A DNA stretch of 64,000 bases from Rapidithrix thailandica (GTDB taxonomy: Bacteria > Bacteroidota > Bacteroidia > Cytophagales > Flammeovirgaceae): assembly GCF_039710355.1 (NCBI RefSeq), contig NZ_JBDKWZ010000020.1, positions 62,001 through 126,000 of the forward strand, read 5' to 3'. Under the pieces are notes generated by a model that did not search any database, had not been told where the DNA came from, and saw only the letters and a program-made list of their open reading frames with translations. A program made the position numbers and the translations under genes. Positions 17,380 through 26,627 of this stretch are shown here, one piece after another (positions within the stretch are counted from its first letter, which is position 1; each line of letters opens with the position of its first letter).

Positions 17380-18750
17380 ATGGCAAAAAATAAACCGGGT
17401 ATTCCCCGGGGCACCCGCGATTTTGGCCCCGAGGTAATGGTAAAGCGGAATTTCATCTTTGAAACCATCAAAAGTGTTTATAAAAAATACGGCTTTCAAC
17501 CGCTGGAAACACCCAGTATGGAAAACCTTTCGGTACTCACCGGAAAATACGGTGACGAAGGCGACCAGCTTTTATTCAGAATATTAAATTCGGGTGACTT
17601 TCTTAGCAAAAGCCAAGTAGAGGATTTTGAAAAGGGGTATAAACATCTTACCGGGAACATTTCCGGGAAAGGTTTGCGATATGACCTGACAGTACCATTT
17701 GCCCGCTACGTAGTGATGAACTGGGGACAATTAAACTTCCCGTTCAAACGCTACCAAATCCAACCGGTATGGAGAGCTGACCGCCCTGCCAAAGGTCGCT
17801 ATCGTGAATTTTACCAATGTGATGCCGATGTAGTAGGTACGGATTCCCTAATCTGTGAAGCGGAAATTGTCGCAATGATCAATGAAGCTTTTGAAAAACT
17901 GGGAATCGAAGACTTTACCATCAAGCTGAACAATCGCAAAGTATTGGAGGGAATCGCTGAGGTAATTGGCGAACAAGGCCGGCAAACAGAGCTATGTGTA
18001 GCCATTGATAAATTGGATAAAATCGGACTGGAAAAAGTCAACGAAGAACTTATACAAAGGGGATTCAGCCAGGCTGCCGTAAAGGCTTTGGCGCCTTTCC
18101 TGAATATGTCAGGCAACAATTTTGATAAATTGGCCATCCTCAAAGAGCAATTTCAAAACTCGGAAACCGGAATGCAAGGCTTAAAAGAGCTGCAAGAGGT
18201 ATTTGACTATCTGGAATTGATGAAAGTCAATGCTACTACCGTAGAGTTTGATCTTACCCTGGCCCGCGGCCTGACTTATTACACAGGCGCTATCTTTGAA
18301 GTAAAGGTCAATAATGTACAGATCGGAAGTGTGAGTGGTGGTGGCCGTTATGACAACCTTACCGGAGTATTTGGCTTGGACGGTATGTCAGGAGTCGGGA
18401 TTTCCTTTGGCGTGGATCGGATCTATGATGTCATGGAAGAGTTGCAATTATTCCCGAGTGATTCTTCTGAAATCACCACAGCCCTGTTTATCAATTTTGA
18501 CCGGGAATCCGAACGCTATTGCCTCCCGGTATTACAGCAATTCCGCCAAGCAGGAATTAACGCAGAATTATATCCGGATGCGGCCAAAATCAAAAAGCAA
18601 ATGAACTATGCCAACAAGAAAAATATTCCTTATGTTATCTTGGCCGGATCAAACGAAATTGCCAACCGCCAAGTGACATTAAAAAATATGCAAAGTGGCG
18701 AACAGCAGTTGCTCACTCCTGAAGAAGCGCTGGAAGTCATCACAAAATAA
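17380..18750 (+). CDS. hisS: Histidyl-tRNA synthetase
   Basis: Class II synthetase that charges tRNA-His with histidine. The 456 residues are full length. Motif 1 region GTRDFGPEVMVKRNFIFETI, motif 2 YQIQPVWRADRPAKGRYREFYQCD, the histidine signatures LARGLTYYTGAIFEV and GGGRYDNL, and a C-terminal anticodon-binding domain (about 370-456, VILAGSNEIANRQVTLKNM) are all visible. It starts at the ATG at 17380. A terminator follows. It carries the same amino acid as the hdc gene 16 kb away, but no physical link is implied. Confidence 0.98.
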   Translation: MAKNKPGIPRGTRDFGPEVMVKRNFIFETIKSVYKKYGFQPLETPSMENLSVLTGKYGDEGDQLLFRILNSGDFLSKSQVEDFEKGYKHLTGNISGKGLRYDLTVPFARYVVMNWGQLNFPFKRYQIQPVWRADRPAKGRYREFYQCDADVVGTDSLICEAEIVAMINEAFEKLGIEDFTIKLNNRKVLEGIAEVIGEQGRQTELCVAIDKLDKIGLEKVNEELIQRGFSQAAVKALAPFLNMSGNNFDKLAILKEQFQNSETGMQGLKELQEVFDYLELMKVNATTVEFDLTLARGLTYYTGAIFEVKVNNVQIGSVSGGGRYDNLTGVFGLDGMSGVGISFGVDRIYDVMEELQLFPSDSSEITTALFINFDRESERYCLPVLQQFRQAGINAELYPDAAKIKKQMNYANKKNIPYVILAGSNEIANRQVTLKNMQSGEQQLLTPEEALEVITK

Positions 18751-18756
18751 CCTTCT

Positions 18757-18805
18757 AAAAGGCGAGTGGGTATCAATATTTCACTGCTCTTACTCGCCTT
18801 TATTC
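18757..18805 (+). terminator. Terminator after hisS
   Basis: AAAGGCGAGT (18758-18767) pairs exactly with ACTCGCCTTT (18792-18801), with a 24-base loop that can pair further; TATT follows. Confidence 0.6.
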
Positions 18806-18824
18806 CTCTTTATACACGGTTCCT

Positions 18825-19739
18825 ATGGAATTTGGCAAATTACAAGACATCTCTCAAGTGGATTTTTCACTGCCGGATGACCACCTGCAAACCCAATCCT
18901 TATTAAAAAAACTGCCTCAGCCGCAAACAACACAGTTGTATGTGGGTTGTCCTCAATGGGCCAACAAAGAGTGGATTGGAAAAGTCTACCCTCCGGGTAC
19001 CAAAGCCAATCAGTTCCTTCAGCACTATTCCAAACATTTTGATACCGTAGAATTAAACTCCTCCTATTACCATGTTCCCGAACCGGAAACCATTCGGCGA
19101 TGGAAAAGTCAAACCACAAATAATTTCACCTTTTGTCCCAAGGTATTTCAAGAGATCAGTCATGCACCGGGTCTGGGCTTACAAAGCCCGGCATTTGACA
19201 GCTTCACCGAAGCTATCGCACATTTTGAAGAGAAATACGGAATCAGTTTTCTTCAACTTCCCCCTTATTTTTCTGTATTTGATGCTCCGATCTTACTTCG
19301 TTTTTTGGAAGCCTTTCCGGAGCATTTACCCTTGGCTATAGAGTTTAGACACCCTTCCTGGTTCCGGGGAGACAACCCTTTGGCCGATGACGTTTTTGAT
19401 TGTATGGAAGCATTGAACATTGCTCCGGTCATTACGGATGTAGCCGGCCGCAGAGATGTGCTTCATCAGCGGCTTACCTGCGGAACCGTTGCCATACGTT
19501 TTGTAGGCAACAATTTGCATGAAAGTGATTACACACGGCTCGAAGCCTGGGCCGGACGCCTGCACTACTGGATGAGTGCCGGAGTACATCGCATTTACTT
19601 TTGGTTACACCAACCCGATTTACTCAATAACCTTTATATGGCAAAGTTTTTTGCCGAGGTCATTTTCAAAAAGACAAAAAGACAAATCATCTCACCGAAG
19701 TTTCTTACAAACCCTGTTCAAAAAACAATTTTTGATTAA
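18825..19739 (+). CDS. DUF72 domain protein (YecE-like)
   Basis: A 304-residue member of the DUF72 family, which adopts a TIM-barrel-like fold of unknown reaction. Family motifs: YVGCPQWANKEWIGKVYPPGT (about 38-58), LQHYSKHFDTVELNSSYYHVP, WKSQTTNNFTFCPKVFQEISH, FLQLPPYFS, AIEFRHPSWF and VAIRFVGNNLH. In many relatives GCS/GW aligns with the GCPQW here. It follows hisS after a terminator, so it has its own promoter. No functional partner is apparent. Confidence 0.92.
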   Translation: MEFGKLQDISQVDFSLPDDHLQTQSLLKKLPQPQTTQLYVGCPQWANKEWIGKVYPPGTKANQFLQHYSKHFDTVELNSSYYHVPEPETIRRWKSQTTNNFTFCPKVFQEISHAPGLGLQSPAFDSFTEAIAHFEEKYGISFLQLPPYFSVFDAPILLRFLEAFPEHLPLAIEFRHPSWFRGDNPLADDVFDCMEALNIAPVITDVAGRRDVLHQRLTCGTVAIRFVGNNLHESDYTRLEAWAGRLHYWMSAGVHRIYFWLHQPDLLNNLYMAKFFAEVIFKKTKRQIISPKFLTNPVQKTIFD

Positions 19740-20241
19740 ATTTACCTTTCGATTGACCAAAATACACTTAAAATTACCTGTACTTTGCAAGACTTGACAG
19801 GGTATAAAAGTGAGAATTCTTGCCATTAAAGGCCAACTAAACAATTCCCGGAAATTTTTTCAACCTGGTCAATGCATTTTTTTTAACTGGCTAGCTATTC
19901 CAGATAGAAACTTAAATTACAGATAATTATACTTATGCTAGATTAGCACGGGCGCTTTTATGCCTGAAATAGCCATACAACTACAATTACTATTGCTGTA
20001 TCCAAACCAATAAGTTTCTTGGGTTATCTTACAATTTATTGAAATACATAAACTGTATAATATTTACTATATTTAGTTATCAGTGCCGGAAAATACCCAA
20101 AATTTCTGGTAAGAAATTAAAGGGAAAAGTATTTTTTTATTATAAATATCAAAATCTGTATTTAAAAGAGCACGTTATTAGTTCAGTTCGTGGAATTATT
20201 GTAATTCAATTTGTAGAATCTCATTAACACTAAGAAATCAA
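19740..20241. other. Non-coding region, 502 bp, before response regulator gene
   Basis: AT-rich, with a 62-codon frame at 20039-20227 that has no domain signal and biased composition; I reject it. No clear terminator for the DUF72 gene and no recognisable RNA motif. The long upstream region may reflect regulation of the response regulator. Confidence 0.5.
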
Positions 20242-21000
20242 ATGGTCGACAGTATTAAAATTTTACTATGTGAAGATGACCGTGTAATGGCCAATGTAGT
20301 CAAGAAATACCTCGATGTGAGGGGCTATGAAATTACATGGTGTGACAATGGAAACGCTGGTTTGAAAGCCTTTTCCAAGTACAGGTTTGATTTGTGCATC
20401 TTCGATGTTAACATGCCTTACAAAGACGGGTACACCCTGGCCCAAGAAATCCGGAACCGCGATAAATACATCCCCATTCTTTTCATGTCTTCCAATACAC
20501 TTCCCAAAGATAAAATCAAGGCATTCCGTATTGGTGCTGACGACTATGTCGCCAAGCCTATTGATGTGGAAGAATTATTACTTCGTATCGAAGTCATCAT
20601 GAAGCGGCAAAACAGCCAACCCAAAGTAGCCGAAGACAACGAGAGTAAAAAGACAAAGATCCAAATTGGCAAATATCTTCTGGACTTCCCCTATCAAAAG
20701 CTAACGATTGGAGAAGAGGAAAGAAAGTTAACCACCCGGGAAGCCGAATTACTGCGCTTTTTGTATATCCACCGCAACGACCTGATTAAGCGGGAATTCA
20801 TCCTGCAAGAAGTTTGGGGAGATGACGATTACTATAAAGGCCGGAGCCTGGATGTGTTCATGTCCCGTTTGAGAAAATATTTAAAAGACGATCCGGGAAT
20901 AGAGATCATCAATGTACACGGAATCGGATTCAAGTTTTTGATTGCCGATGAAGTAGAACAAAAAGAAGGAGAAGAAGAAGGTAAGGGCAATGGAGAATGA
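20242..21000 (+). CDS. OmpR/PhoB family response regulator (RprY-like)
   Basis: A 252-residue two-component regulator. The receiver domain (about 5-120) has acidic residues E11-D12-D13, phospho-acceptor D55 in CIFDVNMP, and K105 in DDYVAKP. A winged-helix DNA-binding domain covers about 140-238 (LTTREAELLRFLYIHRND, GRSLDVFMSRLRKYL, IINVHGIGFKFL). The C-terminus is a Glu/Gly/Lys-rich tail of about 15 residues. No sensor kinase gene lies beside it, so it is an orphan locally; in Bacteroidota RprY-type regulators are often paired with a kinase. Its stop overlaps the next start by four bases (ATGA). Confidence 0.93.
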   Translation: MVDSIKILLCEDDRVMANVVKKYLDVRGYEITWCDNGNAGLKAFSKYRFDLCIFDVNMPYKDGYTLAQEIRNRDKYIPILFMSSNTLPKDKIKAFRIGADDYVAKPIDVEELLLRIEVIMKRQNSQPKVAEDNESKKTKIQIGKYLLDFPYQKLTIGEEERKLTTREAELLRFLYIHRNDLIKREFILQEVWGDDDYYKGRSLDVFMSRLRKYLKDDPGIEIINVHGIGFKFLIADEVEQKEGEEEGKGNGE

Positions 21001-21449
21001 GGCAAGCCAAAATCAAGACTAATCAAGGCTCCTTAACCGCAGTCCTCTTTGAAGAGGAAGCCCCCATTACAGTCGATAATTTTTGCGACTTGGCAGAATC
21101 CGGCTTTTACAACGGTCTTCGTTTTTTCAAGCATATTCCGGACATCCTGGTTCAAGCAGGCTGCCCCTTCAATAATGGTACCGGAGGAGCCGGATATTTT
21201 ATTAAAACGGAGATGGCAGGTCTGCAACAAGAACATAAAAAAGGAACCCTTTCTATGGTACATGGAACACACCACAGCAATAGTTCTCAATTTATGATTT
21301 GCCTGGATGACGCCTTCGTCCATAGCTTTGATTCAAATTACACATGTTTTGGTCTGGTCAAACCATCTGATTTTGAAGTACTGCGAAAACTCCGGAAAGG
21401 AGATCAGATTGAACATATTGACATTGAATACTTCAACGCGAATCAATAA
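20997..21449 (+). CDS. Cyclophilin-type peptidyl-prolyl isomerase-like protein, divergent
   Basis: A 150-residue cyclophilin-fold protein without signal peptide, so cytoplasmic. It keeps the core layout: TVDNFCDLAESGFYNG, LVQAGCPFNNGTGG, GTLSMVHGTHHSNSSQFMICLDD and YTCFGLV. The active-site arginine of cyclophilins (in FHRV) is K45 here (RFFKHIP), the next conserved Phe is Ile, and the FFI of SQFFI is FMI, so catalysis may be weak or lost. The ATG lies inside the end of the response-regulator gene (ATGA overlap), which implies translational coupling. Whether the two proteins act together is not known. Confidence 0.85.
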   Translation: MRQAKIKTNQGSLTAVLFEEEAPITVDNFCDLAESGFYNGLRFFKHIPDILVQAGCPFNNGTGGAGYFIKTEMAGLQQEHKKGTLSMVHGTHHSNSSQFMICLDDAFVHSFDSNYTCFGLVKPSDFEVLRKLRKGDQIEHIDIEYFNANQ

Positions 21450-21493
21450 CCCGACTTTCTTGATTTGATTTCTTAAAACTTTACTTATAAAAG

Positions 21494-21541
21494 AAAAAGC
21501 AAGAGGGCTTGTGTAACAGTTACATAAGCCCTCTTGCTTTT
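21494..21541. terminator. Strong bidirectional terminator
   Basis: AAAAAGCAAGAGGGCTT pairs with AAGCCCTCTTGCTTTTT, and the stem continues through TGTAAC/GTTACA to a one-base loop with one wobble pair. A- and T-runs lie on both sides. It separates the cyclophilin gene from convergent secDF. Confidence 0.85.
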
Positions 21542-21616
21542 TCAATGTATTACCGCCTTAAGCAAGGCAACCCGCTCCCGGCTATTTCAAGCACTCGAAG
21601 CGGGCTGTACAAGCTT

Positions 21617-24600
21617 TTAAGCAGCTTTTTCTTTCTGCTTTTTCGCTTGTTGTTTATGATAAAGTAAGGTAGTATCGTAAACAATCGGTGTTGCCACAAA
21701 GATTGAAGAATACGTACCGACAATAATACCGACTAACAAGGCATATGAAAAACCTCTTAAGACTTCGCCACCAAACAAGAACAAGATAAACACGACTAGT
21801 AATGTGGTAAATGACGTGATCAACGTACGGTTAAGTGTTTGGTTGACGGATTTGTTCAACAGGTCTTTTAAGTGAGACTCCTCACCACCTAATTGAATAT
21901 TTTCCCTCACCCGGTCAAATACCACCACCGTATCGTTAATCGAATAACCGATAATGGTGAGAATTGCCGCTACGAAAACCTGATCGATTTCGAAAGAGAA
22001 ACCCAACACTCGGGCAATGGCAAAGGCTGAGAACACCACCAATGAATCGTGGAACAAGGCTGCTACCGCACCCAAGCCAAATCTCCACCTTCTGAAACGC
22101 ACCCAAATATAAATAAAAATCGCAATCAGCGAGAATACCCCGGCAGTTTCAGAAGCTTTTGCAATATCATCGGCAATGGTTGCTCCGACTTTTGCAGTAC
22201 TAGGAATCATAAATGTTCCCTCTTTTACGGCTTCTTGGTTTGCAACAAATTTATCTCCGGTAAACGCCTCAATCCCCTTAACTACTTCACTCATGACCAA
22301 TTCATCCGTCTCAGTAGATTCGTCATCTACCATATAGTTTGTGGTAATTTTTACGGTCTGCGAATTGCCAAACGTTTTGATATCCAAGCCGGCTTCGCCT
22401 AAGTTTTTCTTCAAAGCGACTTCCATTTTGGAAGGTACTACATCATGAGAGAACTGAACCACATAAGTTCTACCTCCTTCAAAATCTACTCCCAAATTTA
22501 AGCCTTGTGTAACGATCAAAACAACTCCTACAATAATCACTGCAGCCGAACTGAAGTAAGCCGTCTTACGCTTGCTCAAGAAGTCAAAATTCGAACTGCT
22601 TAAAATGCGTTTGGAGAATGGCGTCACAAATGAAAGGTTGCTCTCATTTCCTTTCTTAGTCATCCATGTCACAATCACTCTGGTGATAAATACCGCAGAG
22701 AAGAAAGAACAAACAATACCGATAATCAAGGTAACGGCAAATCCTTTGATAGGCCCTGATCCGAATGTATACAAGAACACACCGGTGAGTAAGGTCGTCA
22801 AGTTCGAGTCAAAAATGGTAGAGAACGCTTTCTCATAACCCAGTTTAATTGCATTCAATAAATTCTTCTCATCTTTTCTCAACTCCTCCCGGATTCTTTC
22901 GAAAATCAGCACGTTTGCATCAATGGACATACCGATGGTCAATACGATACCGGCAATCCCTGGCAAAGTCAGTGCCGCATTAAATTGAGCTAAAATCCCG
23001 AAGATAAAGAATACATTGATGATCAATGCGATATTGGCAATAAAACCACCCTTGGCATAATACAATACCATAAACAAGACGACCAAGCCCAATCCAACCA
23101 GAATCGACACAATCCCTTGCTGTTGCGCTTGCACACCCAAAGAAGGTCCTACCACTACCTCTTCTACAATACGGGTAGGTGCCGGCAGTTTACCCGCTTT
23201 CAAAATATTTGCTAAATCCTTCGCTTCTTCAACCGTAAAGTTCCCGGAAATTTCAGAGCTTCCGCTAGGAATTTCTTGGTTCACTACCGGAGCCGTGCAC
23301 ACTAACTCATCCAATACGATGGCCACTTGGCGCCCGATATTTTTACCTGTTAACCTCTTCCACTCTCTGGCACCGGTCACGTTCATTGACATGGAAACAC
23401 TTGGCCTTCCGTATTCGTCAAAGCTATGACGGGCATCATCTACCACTTCACCAGTCAATGGTGCTTTGCCACCGCGACCTATTTTTACCACATTCAATTG
23501 ATAAATATTGGTCAATTGTCCGTCTTGGCCTTCGTTAGGCTTCATGTTCCACAAAAACTTCATATCCGGAGGTAAGATGGCTTTCACCTCAGGATCGTGG
23601 AAGATACGGTTAATTTTACTTGTGTCCCGGTCTTCATATGACAATCCGCCCTTGGCCAAACGGTACAAATCCGACATTTGGCTTTGCAAAGCATTCATCA
23701 ACGAGTCCGCTTGAGCGGCAGAATCGCTTTGTGCAGTTTGTCCTTCAAACAGTTCCCCTTGAGTCGTATCTGTACTAAGGGTTTCTTCAACATTATCGCT
23801 AAAAAGCTGCCCTCCCTCAGCCACTGTACCTTCCGGCTCGGCTGCGGTTCCGTTCAACTTTTCATTGGCTTTTTGTCTTTTTACTAAAAGGGTATTGATT
23901 TTATCCAAATAGGGCCCGTACTCTTGCGGAGTAAACACTTCCAAAAATTCCAATTTGGCCACTCCTTGCAATAATTTTCTGACCCGGCTAGGATTGTCCA
24001 CCCCTGGTAACTCGATTTGGATTCTTCCTGTCCCTTGAATTCTTTGAATATTGGGTTGTGAGACGCCAAACTTATCCACCCGTGTCTTGATAATTTCATA
24101 CGCCCGGTTCATTGCACCGTCTACCTCAGCATCAATCACCTTGCGCACTTCTTTGTCAGGAGTGTCGAAGCCGATTTTTTCCCTGTTGGCACTGGTAGAG
24201 AATACTTCCGCTAAAGGCGTATTGGGGGCCAACTCTTCAAAAGCGTTAAAAAACAGGGTGGTAAATTTCGCCTGACTTTCTTTTTGCATTTCTCCGGCAG
24301 CTTTCACCGCTTCCCGGAATTTAGGATCTTCATTATCTCCTGACAAGGCAATGATGATATCTGCCGGAGAGACTTCAAGGGTTACGTGCATCCCCCCTTT
24401 CAAGTCCAAGCCTAAATTCAATTCGTTTTCTTTAACTTCCTTATAGGTGAATTTTTTAATGCCTAAGAAGTTAAATACCGGTTCGTTCCAAAGTGAATCC
24501 AGGTACTCTTGCTTCTTAAAATAGTTGACATTGCCGTCTGTTCCTCTGGCAAATTCATCTGCCTGTCCCTCTATACGAGACGCAATAAACGTAAACGACA

Positions 24601-24664
24601 GATAAAATACACACAGTAATGTGACTATTACCGTGAGAAAAACTATCCCGTTCTTATTCCTCAT
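21617..24664 (-). CDS. secDF: Fused protein translocase subunit SecDF
   Basis: Uses the proton gradient to help complete export through SecYEG and release proteins into the periplasm. The 1015 residues hold SecD and SecF in one chain, as is usual in Bacteroidota. The SecD half begins with a membrane anchor (about 5-25) and LGLDLKGGMHVTLEV, then a large periplasmic region with a low-complexity acidic insertion near 270-330, and six helices. The SecF half has GVDFEGGRTYVVQF near 735 and ends with six helices and a lysine-rich tail. No yajC is adjacent. It stands alone between terminators. Confidence 0.97.
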   Translation of the reverse strand: MRNKNGIVFLTVIVTLLCVFYLSFTFIASRIEGQADEFARGTDGNVNYFKKQEYLDSLWNEPVFNFLGIKKFTYKEVKENELNLGLDLKGGMHVTLEVSPADIIIALSGDNEDPKFREAVKAAGEMQKESQAKFTTLFFNAFEELAPNTPLAEVFSTSANREKIGFDTPDKEVRKVIDAEVDGAMNRAYEIIKTRVDKFGVSQPNIQRIQGTGRIQIELPGVDNPSRVRKLLQGVAKLEFLEVFTPQEYGPYLDKINTLLVKRQKANEKLNGTAAEPEGTVAEGGQLFSDNVEETLSTDTTQGELFEGQTAQSDSAAQADSLMNALQSQMSDLYRLAKGGLSYEDRDTSKINRIFHDPEVKAILPPDMKFLWNMKPNEGQDGQLTNIYQLNVVKIGRGGKAPLTGEVVDDARHSFDEYGRPSVSMSMNVTGAREWKRLTGKNIGRQVAIVLDELVCTAPVVNQEIPSGSSEISGNFTVEEAKDLANILKAGKLPAPTRIVEEVVVGPSLGVQAQQQGIVSILVGLGLVVLFMVLYYAKGGFIANIALIINVFFIFGILAQFNAALTLPGIAGIVLTIGMSIDANVLIFERIREELRKDEKNLLNAIKLGYEKAFSTIFDSNLTTLLTGVFLYTFGSGPIKGFAVTLIIGIVCSFFSAVFITRVIVTWMTKKGNESNLSFVTPFSKRILSSSNFDFLSKRKTAYFSSAAVIIVGVVLIVTQGLNLGVDFEGGRTYVVQFSHDVVPSKMEVALKKNLGEAGLDIKTFGNSQTVKITTNYMVDDESTETDELVMSEVVKGIEAFTGDKFVANQEAVKEGTFMIPSTAKVGATIADDIAKASETAGVFSLIAIFIYIWVRFRRWRFGLGAVAALFHDSLVVFSAFAIARVLGFSFEIDQVFVAAILTIIGYSINDTVVVFDRVRENIQLGGEESHLKDLLNKSVNQTLNRTLITSFTTLLVVFILFLFGGEVLRGFSYALLVGIIVGTYSSIFVATPIVYDTTLLYHKQQAKKQKEKAA

Positions 24665-24694
24665 AATTGAATATCTTTTGAAATGAAACTCTCG

Positions 24695-24733
24695 AAAAAA
24701 ATAAAAAAACCCCTCCTTTTGCTTAAAAGGGAA
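24695..24733 (-). terminator. Terminator of the small hypothetical gene
   Basis: Read on the minus strand, TCCCTTTTAAGCAAAAGGAGGGG forms a stem followed by TTTTTTTATTTTTTT. It lies between the small gene and the secDF start, so the two are separate transcripts. Confidence 0.7.
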
Positions 24734-24760
24734 GATAAAGCTGGGTAAAAGAAAGGCTTG

Positions 24761-25135
24761 CTATGGGGCGTTGGGCGCCAGTATATACTCCAAAATTACT
24801 TGAAAATATTCTAATAAAGGAGGATAGGCTAAAGGAGCAAAAGTTATTTTAAGAAAAATAAAGAGAGGTTTGGAAAAGAATGCGGAATCAATCCTATTAA
24901 AAAAATCAAAAGAGAACTGGGTGGTTTGCAACAGGTTATAGGAAACCTTATACACAAACACCGGCTCTTCCTCATCGCTGTTTGCATCTTCTGATTGCTG
25001 CACAGCGATGGGCGATAGCTTGCTTGTATTTGTGTTCTGTTGCCATGCTGTCCACTGCCCTAGATTCAACAACAGTAGGAGCAGCATTACAAGCAATGAA
25101 CTTACGCAATTCTCTATGGTGGAAGACCTCTTCAT
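24761..25135 (-). CDS. Small membrane or exported hypothetical protein
   Basis: Not recognised by name. From the ATG at 25135 the product is 124 residues. A leucine-rich hydrophobic helix at about 10-27 (SLLVMLLLLLLNLGQW) is a signal peptide or anchor. A polar acidic stretch follows (SEDANSDEEEP), then an aromatic-rich segment with Phe/Tyr/Leu, and the protein ends in ILAPNAP. This pattern recurs in small Bacteroidota proteins as I recall. The upstream TTG at 25141 is an alternative start two codons earlier. A terminator follows, so it is not joined to secDF. Confidence 0.65.
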   Translation of the reverse strand: MKRSSTIENCVSSLLVMLLLLLLNLGQWTAWQQNTNTSKLSPIAVQQSEDANSDEEEPVFVYKVSYNLLQTTQFSFDFFNRIDSAFFSKPLFIFLKITFAPLAYPPLLEYFQVILEYILAPNAP

Positions 25136-25187
25136 TTTCAACTCGCAAATCTAGGGAATTTGTTGGTAGAATAAAATAATGAACCGG

Positions 25188-26627
25188 TTAAAAATCTCCC
25201 GAAAGCCAACCGGCAAAAAATCCGGTCTTCCGGAAGCCTTTCCCGAATTGAAATTCGGCCACTTCTTTTTCCAAGGTTTCTTTGTCAATCCCCACATGCT
25301 GATAATACTCTCCGGCATACAGATCCGTACAGAACTGCAAGCGCCTGGGTTGCATACTATATTTCCTGGATTTTGCATCTCTGGTTTTGGCATAATGCAA
25401 TAAAGCATTCTGCCCGTACAAATGCAATGTATCGGTTTGCTGGGCTTTTACTCCCGCATACTTATAGTCAAAGTACCGCTGGCTTACCACAGGGTTGTTC
25501 ATCCAGCCAAAGGAGAGCTTCCATAGTCCGTTACCCGGTTGATAAAATCGAAACTTAGCTTCATAATGCCCCCGAAACCTTCGGAAATGCCGGTTGGATC
25601 CGCCATCGATGAATTGAATCTTACTGACCAATAGAGAGGAGTTCATAGCCGTTTCCGGAAGCATTTGAAAGGTATTGTTGAATTCCAGATAGTGCTTTAA
25701 ATTTTCTTTGCCAAAGGATTCACTCACTTCTCTCATCACTTTATCCGATTCTCCCGAATCTTGAATAAAGAACACATACTCCTGGGCCGGGTCCATCAGT
25801 AGCAGGTAGCGTTTCAGTTGGTCCGGTCTGGGGGTAATATTCACCAAATACCCCTTCAAGGTAGCAAAGCTACCCGATTCTACCGGTAGTTTTTCCTCAA
25901 ACTCATACACCCGGGTATCCAAAATCACCTGGGCAAAATATTCCATTAAGTTCTCATGGGTCACTTTTTCCGGTGAAGTTTTCAGTGCATGCACCGTAAG
26001 CTTACGTCCCATCAAGGCATCTTCGTACACCACTTCGGCCAAACTACTCCCCATTGTCCATAATTCTTTGGGAGCAATTCCCCGGGGCAAATCCAAAAAA
26101 AGATCCCGGACGGAAGGAAAACTTAAAATAGAAATACTGTCCGGTTGCATCAACAAGGTAAAAGAACGCAGGTGGTACTCTGATAAATAAGGTAATTTTT
26201 CCAACAATTGTTTACCCGCTTCCGGTAGGTTGGGAGCCACCGTAGCCACCTGTTCCTGGGGCACCTCCCCCATTTCCACCATGTTAGAAGAAAGTTTATT
26301 GAAATTGACAATCCGGATGTCTTGTAACCCATGTTTATCTTCCAGAACGATTTTTTGAGACATCATCGTTTCCAGGTCCTTTTCTGCTCCGGCCACCAGA
26401 TGGTACCAGCGTCCCTCATCCTCAGTCTCACTGGCAATCAAGTACGCATTGATCTCCATTTCGGTCAGGCGTTTCTGTGCTTTTTCGGCCTGTTGATAAA
26501 GCCTGTAACGGTGAATTTCTATGGCATAGGGAACCCTAGCGCTAAAACGTTTTTCACCTCCGCATGAAAGCAGACAACATATAAACATAAAACCAAATAG
26601 ATGCAAAGATTTTATTCTCAACAACAT
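25188..26627 (-). CDS. Lipoprotein with N-terminal SPOR-like domain
   Basis: From the ATG at 26627 the protein has 479 residues. The signal is MLLRIKSLHLFGFMFICCLLSC, with lipobox LLSC (C22). The upstream TTG start would add 30 polar residues in front of the signal, so I reject it. Residues about 30-95 (YAIEIHRYRLYQQAEKAQKR, then NAYLIASETEDEGRWYHLVAG) fit the beta-alpha-beta repeat of SPOR domains, which bind denuded peptidoglycan. The remaining ~380 residues include two regions with RDLFLDLPRGIAP and YLLLMDPAQEYVFFIQDSGES that I do not recognise. Cell-envelope role likely; details unknown. Confidence 0.75.
   Translation of the reverse strand: MLLRIKSLHLFGFMFICCLLSCGGEKRFSARVPYAIEIHRYRLYQQAEKAQKRLTEMEINAYLIASETEDEGRWYHLVAGAEKDLETMMSQKIVLEDKHGLQDIRIVNFNKLSSNMVEMGEVPQEQVATVAPNLPEAGKQLLEKLPYLSEYHLRSFTLLMQPDSISILSFPSVRDLFLDLPRGIAPKELWTMGSSLAEVVYEDALMGRKLTVHALKTSPEKVTHENLMEYFAQVILDTRVYEFEEKLPVESGSFATLKGYLVNITPRPDQLKRYLLLMDPAQEYVFFIQDSGESDKVMREVSESFGKENLKHYLEFNNTFQMLPETAMNSSLLVSKIQFIDGGSNRHFRRFRGHYEAKFRFYQPGNGLWKLSFGWMNNPVVSQRYFDYKYAGVKAQQTDTLHLYGQNALLHYAKTRDAKSRKYSMQPRRLQFCTDLYAGEYYQHVGIDKETLEKEVAEFQFGKGFRKTGFFAGWLSGDF

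Noticed and set aside
20039..20227. 62-codon frame before the response regulator
   Set aside because: Lys/Tyr/Ile-rich composition of AT-rich DNA, no ribosome-binding site, no domain.
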